Made by a program: the position numbers and the translations under genes
The notes under the pieces: model-generated
The model's database searches: none
Told to the model about the DNA's origin: nothing
Seen by the model: the letters and a program-made list of their open reading frames with translations, nothing else
From: Adiantum capillus-veneris
Lineage: Eukaryota > Streptophyta > Polypodiopsida > Polypodiales > Pteridaceae
Direction of reading: 5' to 3'
Length of the DNA stretch: 64,000 nucleotides
Assembly: GCA_014529385.2 (NCBI GenBank)
Contig: CM043961.1
Coordinates: 17,774,478-17,838,477, forward strand
In this document: piece after piece, positions 57,391 to 64,000 of the stretch
Layout: the number at the start of each line of letters is the position of its first letter
Numbering within the stretch: position 1 is the first letter of the stretch

Positions 57391-58870
57391 TTTCTTGAAA
57401 TGTTGGTCTTTTTGTGCAAAGAATGCTTTGTGCTAGTGCCCTAAGCCCTGCTAACTAGTTTTCAACTTTAAAAGTCATCAGTTTAGCTAAAAAGCCCCCT
57501 TATAGGCATTTCAGTCTCCGAAGTCGTCTTTTTGCCTTGGAGTTGAATTTCTTCAACTTTTCTTCTCGAGATTTGCATTTCCAGCTCATTGGATATGTTG
57601 TGAAGCCATCTATTCATCCATGTATATTTAAAGCTACTTGTGAAGTTTCATTTCATTCGGTCGTCAATTTCAACCGTTATGCCAAAATGACGCTTTGTGT
57701 GTCTGTCGTCGAATCGGTTGTTTTGACCCACTTTTGGTGGTCCAAACCTGGAGATACTCCATGGTTGCATTTCCCTCTATGTTGTTAAGATTCCTGAGAA
57801 GTTTTGTGTCGTTTCGACAACTTTTTCCTGTTTGCCTCTTGCAAGCTCTGTTGACCTAGGGTTTTTCCAGTCGTTCTTTCTCGAGCTTTGAGTGTTAGAA
57901 ACCCATCTTCTATACTAGGGTAACCCACCTATAAGTTCTTGCAAGGTTTGGTTAGGCGGTTGTGCCACTACCTAGCATTCTACCGCATTCCCCGTCTGCT
58001 CTTGTTTCTTGGTTTTGGTCAGTTTTCGCGACAAAAGTTAATGATAAGCATCAAAAGCTTATGGCAACGAGTCTACCTCTCATGTCTGGTGTCCTCTAAG
58101 CTCTCGTAGCAGTCGTAGAAGGCTGTAGAAGGTTGGATGCTCCTGTGTGCTCTTTGCTCTTCTCCAAGAAGGTAATCGTGTAAATGAGCTTGAAAGTGAT
58201 GTGAAAAATACTTAACTTCGGACTTCCCGGTTCACTTGTTACCAAATTTGACATGTGCTCCTATCTCGTCGTGAAATGCACTTTAGGATTTGAAATTTCT
58301 CAATTTGGACTCCGTTTGACCTGTTTCTGAGAAATCTGTCCACTTTGCCAAAATTCTGTCATTTCGAACTTTTCGCAACTTTTCCCGAATTGTACTCAAT
58401 TTTTACCATGGGTTGCCCTTGTCATTAGGATCATCACCATCTATTCTTTTCTTTTTTCTGATCTCGTTTCACCTGCTTTTTTATTTTTCTTTTACTTTTA
58501 TCAAGAAAATCATAAAAAATAAAGGAAAATAGCAAATTGAAGCCAAAAATTTCCAAACATACACAATTAATAGCTGGTAACCCTGTGTATATGAATATAC
58601 ACTTATTTGTGATTTTTGGACTTGGATTACCACTTTTTTAGCTCCAAAAACACTCTTATTTAGTGATATTTACACGTCTAGAGACCCAAATTCATCATTT
58701 GATCTCTTCTTGTTGCAAAACAAGGTATATAAGGGCATAAATATTATCAATATCCGCAATCAAACATAAAAATTGCGAAATCATGTAAGACACTGCCCTT
58801 GTAATATAATTTTTGTTTTTCTTTGTTTTTGTCGCTTGTAGCTGCTTTGTAGCTCCTGTATACCTGTATA
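57391..58870. other. Element E spacer without ORF
   Basis: T-rich non-coding DNA between pol and the palindromes; no frame, LTR border or primer site seen. Confidence 0.55.
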
Positions 58871-58884
58871 CCTCCCCCCCTCCT
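58871..58884 (-). other. Second polypurine tract after pol (possible central PPT)
   Basis: Minus strand AGGAGGGGGGGAGG about 20 bp after the pol stop, close to the terminal tract at 52898-52911. A duplicated TATACAGG follows. Confidence 0.5.
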
Positions 58885-58905
58885 AGTCCGAGTCCTCCTG
58901 GACGA

Positions 58906-61900
58906 CTATGAAGTGTCTGTGGGCGAAGCATTGTAGTTGTTTTGGTCATAAGTTCCCAATGCAATTGTAGAGCGATGATACAACAGTCTTTCCAATAAAG
59001 CTGCTCTTTGTTTGATTGAAGGATTGGTGGTCGGGTTTTGGGTTGGTTTTGGCACTTCGGTAGTAGAATCAGTAGATGGATTCTTCTTTACCTTGTTGTT
59101 ATTTTTCACAATCCAAATCTGCTTCCACTTCGCTTGTGCTTGCCACAAACTCTTTGCGACCCAAACCTGATTTGTTCTTTGTGTTGATTTCCTCGCCTTG
59201 AAATACCTAGGAGTTTCCGTGGATTGTACTGAAGGGAGTTCCTGTTTACAAACCCTTGGGATCCAAATTTGCTTGCTATAGCTTTGTGCCGTCATGAACT
59301 TCTTTGGAATCGAGATCTGTTTAACTGTCCTTGATTGTCTGGAATCACTCTGATGTCTGGTATTGAAGACTCTGTTTTCCACCTTTGTGTTCTCTGGCAC
59401 AACCTTTTTTGGTCTCCATACCAACTTTGACTCCGCTTTTTCCCAAGGTTGAGCTGTTATATTATTGCTTGTCTTCCTTATCCAATGTTGAGAGTTCCTC
59501 ATCGAAGAGCAATCCAGTTGTATAGAAATTTTTGGTTGCCATTGATTCTTCTTTTTCTCTGGTTGTTGTTTGCTTTTGTTCTTGGATTCTTCCTTTGGAG
59601 TTTTCTCTGATCCTTTGGTGAACTTAACTGATTGACTTTCATCTTCGTATTTGATAAGCACTGATTTAGAACTCCAGTCAATCATTGCATTGTATTGCTT
59701 CTGCCATGGTTGTCCTAGCAATAATGGATGTTGTGTAGCTTGGTATTCAACCACGTAAAACATATGAGGATACACATACTGATTAATCTGTATATGTAAA
59801 ACTGTGCATCCGATAGTTTTGATTGAATTCTCAGAGTAACTCTTTAACTCTTGCTTGGCAGTTTGTAATTTAGTGTCATTTGTCAATTGTCTGTACAAAC
59901 TGAGTGAAAGTAGGTTAGTTTGAGCTCCTGAATCCAATAGTGCTCTGGCTTTGATTTGGTTGGTTCCTACTTTGCATTCAATGATGGGTTCTTCTTTGTC
60001 ATTATCCATTTCTGTTATACTGACTGCGTTTATTCGTATTGCTCCTTCATTGCGCTGTTTCTGACGTAGTAGTCTTCTTTTCTCCATTCTTTCCTTCGCC
60101 TCGGCTTCCGCTTCCTCCACAATCTTTTTCTTTTTCTGGACACGCAGCTTTTCTTGATGTATTTTGAGAAGCATGTCTTGGGTTAGCGGAAAAAGATACT
60201 TTTTCACTCTGCATCCACTAATCCAATTGGGCATTTCTTCTCCGTCTAATGTAGCAAGCTTGACGGCTCCACTTGGTGATAGATCTTTAATCACCAGAGG
60301 TCCCATCCCTCGCTTTTTAAGCTTCTTAGCATGCTGTTTCAGAGTGTAAACTAGGACATAGTCCCCAACCTTAAACTCTTTAGTCCGCACATGCTTATCA
60401 AAAAATTCCTTTTGTCGCCTTTTTTGAGCGTAGATAGAAGCTACTGCTTTTAGGCGAAGCTCGTCTAGCTTTTCCAGGTCATCTATTCTATCAGAAAGCT
60501 CGTGCCCTGTCCACTCTAGATCCTTAGCCACCCTTAAGGTTGAAATCAAGAATTCTATTGGTAAGATAGCATTTAGCCCAAAAACCATGTTATATGGGGT
60601 CGTTCCTATTGATGTTTTATATGCTACCCTATATGCCCATAATGTTGAATGCAACTTCTGGTCCCAGTCAGTTCTCGACTCAGATACAATCTTCGTAAGG
60701 ACCGTGCATATGGTTTTGTTTGTTGCTTCAGCTTGTCCGTTTGCTTGTGGATGATACGGGGCTGATTTCCTATGGATTACCATGAATTCATCTAGAAGGA
60801 TCTCTATCACTTCATTTATAAAATGTGTGCCTCGATCACTCACAATTTCTATTGGCAATCCATATCGTACAAAGACGTATTCATATAGAAATTGTGCCGT
60901 GGTCCTGGCATCTGCTTTTTGAGTTGCCTTTGCTTCGACCCACTTTGTTAGATAGTCTGTAGCCACAACGATGTATTGTGCATGAGTCTTATATGCAGGA
61001 GGTGAAATGGGTCCGACATAATCAATCCCCCATTTTGCAAAAGCTCTTGCCCCCATCATTGGTCTAAGCGGCATATCATCTCTTTTAAGTGGTACTTTGG
61101 TCCGCTGACAGTCATCACACCGTTTAACGTATTCCTCAGCGTCCATATGTAATGTTGGCCACCATATTCCTGCGGCTAAGACAAGTTTTGCTGTCTTATC
61201 ACCTGAGAAATGGCCTCCACCTACTCCTCCATGAGCTTGCTCCAGGATTATCACATACTCAGACTCTGATGCGCAAATCCTAAGCTGGTTGTCTTTACCT
61301 CTCTTATAGAGTTGATCTCCTATTAAAGCGTAATCTCTAGCTTCTGTCTCTATAGATTTCTGACGAGCTTTTGACGTTCCTTCTAGGAAATTTCTATTTG
61401 TGAGATATTCAACAATATACTCACTCCATTCCGGAGCGATCATTATCTGATATAATGTCGAATACTCTGCTGGCGGTTTTGATGAACATACAATACATAC
61501 AGTGACATATTCATGTACGCTTTCTTTCATTCCTGGCCAATAGACTCCCAATTGTAACAAATTCCTATATGTGTTCCTTCGTGAACAATGAAATGCACAT
61601 TCCTGAACATGTGCTTCGCGCAGATATATATTATATTCCTCAGGATTGATGCATAGTCGTAAAACATGATCATTTCCCAATTGATACAACCTTCCTGCAA
61701 CCAATTGAAGATTCTTGGATTGCTGAATAGCAATATGTTTCTGGTTGTATTCTCTTCTATCAAACTCTCCTCCATAGGTTAATAAGCTAACGACATTTTG
61801 AGACCACTTTGGTATCATTTCTATGTTGAACAAGTACGCGTCTGGCATGTCGTCATCTACTCCTATAGGGTCTTCTCCATTCGTCAATCGCGAAAGATGA

Positions 61901-63057
61901 TCAGCTCTAAGATGTGTTTTTCCTTTCTTTACTACTACCGTGAAGTCGAATTCCAGTAAGATAATGAACCATCTCACTATTCTCCCGGTATTGCATGGTT
62001 TATTCACTAGGTAGAGCAAGGCTTGGTGATCCGTAAAAAACACAAACTTGTTGGCTAGAAGATAATGCCGAAATTTCTTCACAGCATATATCATTCCTAA
62101 TCCTTCTCGCTCTGTTGTGGTGTAATTCTTCTCTGCATTGTTGAGCTGTCGACTGGCGTAACAGATAGGAAAATCCATGTTTCCTTCTTCTGGCTGAGCC
62201 AGAATGCATCCTATTGCATATGCCGAAGCATCTATATGCACATGGAATATCTTCTCCCAATCTGGTGATTTCAAGACTGGAGCAGTAATGAGTGCCTCTT
62301 TCAATTTCTTGAATGATTCCTCACACTCCTCTGTCCATTCAAAGTTCACTATTAGCCTGTAAAGTGGTTGGCCTATTATAGCGTACATGTAAATGAATCG
62401 TCTATAATATCCGCAATGTCCCATAAAGCTCTGTACTTGTTTCGCATTGGTTGGTCTAGGCATATCCACTATAACTTTTATCTTCTCTAAATCCGTGGAT
62501 ATTCCGTTTTGTGAGACAATATGTCCCAGAATTCTGCCCTGTCGGACCATAAACACACATTTCTCAGGATTGAGACAAATGCGATATGTCCTACATTTCT
62601 CAAATACTTTTCTTAGGTGTTCTAGATGCTCATCTCTCAGAAGAGAATGTACACATAAGTCATCCATGTATATTTCTAGAAACAACCTTAAGTATTCTTT
62701 GAAAGCATGCGTCATCAGCCTCTGGAAGGTTGCGGGAGCATTGGTTAGACCAAAAGGCATAACCCGATAAGCATAAATTCCCCACTCCGTTGCAAAAGCT
62801 GTTTTATGTTGATCTTCCGGTGCTATGGCTAGCTGGTTATATCCTGAAAAACCATCAAGAAAGGAGTATGTTGTTTTCCCTGATACACGCTCTAGAACAT
62901 GATCAGTTATCGGCAGGGGATAATTGTCCCTGATTGTTGCAGCATTCACTTTCTTTAAGTTGACACACACTCGGAGTTTTCCGTTCTTCTTGGGTACCAC
63001 CACAATCGGAGATACCCAATCGGTGTGTTCAATCTCGTATATGAATTCAGCTTCCAT
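58906..63057 (-). CDS. Element E Pol: RT, RNase H, duplicated zinc module, integrase, retropepsin-like domain, Trp-rich tail
   Basis: 1,383 codons open from an internal Met (the frame is open to about 63186). RT residues 1-200: [29 protein letters not shown] at 100, YMDD at 130-133. RNase H 270-390: HIDASAYAIG, TEREG, TDHQALL, RADHLSRL. Two successive zinc modules: H483, H490, C521, C524 and H609, H616, C647, C650. Integrase core: D679 (WGIDYVG), D741 (SDRG), E777 (NGQAEA), giving exact DD35E. The integrase C-terminal part runs to about 960. A Glu/Lys helix (965-1005) leads to a retropepsin-like domain: LLDSGAQTNLL (D1042) and LLLGQPW (1112-1118). Residues 1170-1320 carry repeated Trp motifs. 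All catalytic residues are present, so this protein could be active if upstream frameshifts were bypassed. Confidence 0.92.
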   Translation of the reverse strand: MEAEFIYEIEHTDWVSPIVVVPKKNGKLRVCVNLKKVNAATIRDNYPLPITDHVLERVSGKTTYSFLDGFSGYNQLAIAPEDQHKTAFATEWGIYAYRVMPFGLTNAPATFQRLMTHAFKEYLRLFLEIYMDDLCVHSLLRDEHLEHLRKVFEKCRTYRICLNPEKCVFMVRQGRILGHIVSQNGISTDLEKIKVIVDMPRPTNAKQVQSFMGHCGYYRRFIYMYAIIGQPLYRLIVNFEWTEECEESFKKLKEALITAPVLKSPDWEKIFHVHIDASAYAIGCILAQPEEGNMDFPICYASRQLNNAEKNYTTTEREGLGMIYAVKKFRHYLLANKFVFFTDHQALLYLVNKPCNTGRIVRWFIILLEFDFTVVVKKGKTHLRADHLSRLTNGEDPIGVDDDMPDAYLFNIEMIPKWSQNVVSLLTYGGEFDRREYNQKHIAIQQSKNLQLVAGRLYQLGNDHVLRLCINPEEYNIYLREAHVQECAFHCSRRNTYRNLLQLGVYWPGMKESVHEYVTVCIVCSSKPPAEYSTLYQIMIAPEWSEYIVEYLTNRNFLEGTSKARQKSIETEARDYALIGDQLYKRGKDNQLRICASESEYVIILEQAHGGVGGGHFSGDKTAKLVLAAGIWWPTLHMDAEEYVKRCDDCQRTKVPLKRDDMPLRPMMGARAFAKWGIDYVGPISPPAYKTHAQYIVVATDYLTKWVEAKATQKADARTTAQFLYEYVFVRYGLPIEIVSDRGTHFINEVIEILLDEFMVIHRKSAPYHPQANGQAEATNKTICTVLTKIVSESRTDWDQKLHSTLWAYRVAYKTSIGTTPYNMVFGLNAILPIEFLISTLRVAKDLEWTGHELSDRIDDLEKLDELRLKAVASIYAQKRRQKEFFDKHVRTKEFKVGDYVLVYTLKQHAKKLKKRGMGPLVIKDLSPSGAVKLATLDGEEMPNWISGCRVKKYLFPLTQDMLLKIHQEKLRVQKKKKIVEEAEAEAKERMEKRRLLRQKQRNEGAIRINAVSITEMDNDKEEPIIECKVGTNQIKARALLDSGAQTNLLSLSLYRQLTNDTKLQTAKQELKSYSENSIKTIGCTVLHIQINQYVYPHMFYVVEYQATQHPLLLGQPWQKQYNAMIDWSSKSVLIKYEDESQSVKFTKGSEKTPKEESKNKSKQQPEKKKNQWQPKISIQLDCSSMRNSQHWIRKTSNNITAQPWEKAESKLVWRPKKVVPENTKVENRVFNTRHQSDSRQSRTVKQISIPKKFMTAQSYSKQIWIPRVCKQELPSVQSTETPRYFKARKSTQRTNQVWVAKSLWQAQAKWKQIWIVKNNNKVKKNPSTDSTTEVPKPTQNPTTNPSIKQRAALLERLLYHRSTIALGTYDQNNYNASPTDTS

Positions 63058-64000
63058 TAGCTTATCTATCTCTTCTTTGATTCGCTTAGCAAACGTATCA
63101 TTATATGTGTATGGTCTCTGTCTGCTAGGCTTTGCATCTTGTTTTAGTGGGATTGTGTGTTGGCATATCGATGGGTCAACTCCCTTAAGTCCTTATAAGA
63201 CCATGCAAACACATCCCTGTACTCTCTGAGAAGACTCAAAAGTCTCTCTTCCTCGCCTGGAGACAAATCTGTGGCTATGTACACCGGTCTAGGTGTCTCA
63301 CCTGGAGCTGCTAAATCAATTTTTTTGCATCCTCCGGTCCGTCATAAGATTCGTTCTCCTTTCTCTCTCGAATAGGTTGGGTTAATACCACCTTCCTATC
63401 CTCTATTGTGAATTTCCTGTAGTGAGAGGGAACATCCATGTTTTCCTTGATTTTGGCGTTTTCGTCCTCTCCACTCTCAATTTCTGTCGTCCAAACTTCT
63501 TTCAGAGTTTTCTTGAGCTCTCTGTACTTGTTTCTACGTTCTAACTTGGACTCCGTGTGTTCTCTGTTGCGCTTGTTCTTTTCTGATTTTTTGTTTCAGT
63601 TTTCGTTTCATTCCTTTGAACTTGATTTCTTGAGCTTCTTTTGTCTTTTCGTAAGCTCTTTTGATCATTGCCTCTCATTCTTCCAGAAATCTTGTCCTTA
63701 ACACAATCTTCCGCCTTTACTAGCATTAGGAATTGATTTTTTCCTCTTATTCTAGGCATCGGATTGGTTCTAACCCCCTTTGTTTTTCTCTTTGCTCTAT
63801 AGCGTTTCTGGCGTTGTTTAGTTTGGTTCGGAAAATCATAAAATCGGACATCCGTTATAGTTTCTTCGTTTCCGCTTGAATTGTCCGTTGACTCGTTGTC
63901 TGCTTCATTTCCCCACTCTGGATGATCGGGAATGTCGTGAAACACCTCTTCTTCATCTTCCTTTTCCAGTGTATCGTTCTTTTCAGTTTCTTTTTCGAGT
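63058..64000 (-). pseudogene. Element E: gag-pol linker and RT start, two single-base frameshifts
   Basis: 63945-63541 is open (134 codons, very Lys/Arg/Glu-rich, no domain). Downstream frames read YRKFTIEDRKVV, YDGPEDAKK, then a shift in a seven-A run near 63325, PVYIATDLSPGEEE and FAWSYKDL, then a shift near 63186, GVDPSICQH and the RT N-terminus, joined to the main pol frame. EDRKVV, YDGP and ATDL match the L1 linker. Upstream gag and any N-terminal protease are beyond the edge. Confidence 0.7.

Larger units (their letters stand above)
51908..64000 (-). mobile_element. Ty3/Gypsy element E (non-chromoviral, Tat/Athila-like), 3' part
   Basis: Minus-strand order from the right edge: end of a gag-pol linker, RT, RNase H, duplicated zinc module, integrase, retropepsin-like domain, Trp-rich tail, polypurine-like tract, 2.6-kb spacer with palindromes, 1,091-codon extra ORF, polypurine tract, 3' LTR. 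A pol followed by a spacer and an extra ORF before the 3' LTR is the layout of Athila and some Tat elements; there is no chromodomain. The 5' LTR, primer site and gag lie beyond 64000. Pol has only two single-base shifts, so it is a young copy. Confidence 0.85.

Noticed and set aside
56223-58870. A second LTR between pol and the extra ORF, making two separate elements
   Set aside because: A polypurine-like tract exists at 58871, but no TG...CA borders, no primer site before 56222 and no repeat of this stretch elsewhere in the window.

Overview
The window looks like repeat-saturated nuclear DNA of a land plant. The evidence is plant-type LTR retrotransposons (primer sites for tRNA-Asp and initiator tRNA-Met, a Ty3 chromovirus with a chromodomain, Ty1/copia), a plant En/Spm (CACTA) DNA transposon, very long (CT/GA)n and (GT/CA)n tracts and degenerate CCCTAAA-like DNA. 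I see no host gene, tRNA gene or rRNA gene. The species cannot be named; a large-genome vascular plant such as a fern, lycophyte or gymnosperm would fit, but that is inference.

Layout. (1) 1-6807: 5' part of a minus-strand Ty3/Gypsy element (here L1; LTR, tRNA-Asp primer site, gag, zinc knuckles, protease), riddled with stops; its RT and integrase lie left of the window. (2) 6808-21761: a plus-strand chromovirus whose 5' LTR appears cut by L1. Its 5' LTR carries a small DNA transposon (7052-7503). Its leader carries a TIR element (7952-14859), inside which sits a complete 5.55-kb Ty1/copia element (8685-14236) with matching LTRs and a CTTGC target duplication. The chromovirus body (15219-19790) is decayed; its 3' LTR is 20183-21761. 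(3) 21762-24720: microsatellites and minisatellites. (4) 24721-42000: a 17.3-kb CACTA transposon with perfect 20-bp terminal inverted repeats and a CAT target duplication, inserted in an 89-bp minisatellite. Its two gene remnants (transposase at right, TNP-24-like protein at left, both minus strand) are separated by LTR-retrotransposon DNA (26098-36501) that holds a dead Ty3 pol. (5) 42001-49380: tandem repeats, microsatellites and a copia RT relic. (6) 49381-51907: remnant of a minus-strand retroelement (D) related to L1 and E. (7) 51908-64000: a young minus-strand Ty3 element (E), apparently inserted in D: 3' LTR, polypurine tract, a 1,091-codon extra ORF, a spacer with five 24-bp palindromes, and an almost intact pol that runs off the right edge.

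The most unusual part is element E. Its pol has a gap-free tandem duplication of a 126-residue module carrying the integrase H2C2 zinc site, then a retropepsin-like domain and a tryptophan-rich tail placed after the integrase. Upstream of its extra 3' ORF lie five copies of a 24-bp palindrome, four of them perfect, embedded in diverged sequence. Together these suggest a retroelement lineage with a reorganised pol and a possibly separately controlled accessory gene. All functional statements about E are inference from sequence read by eye.
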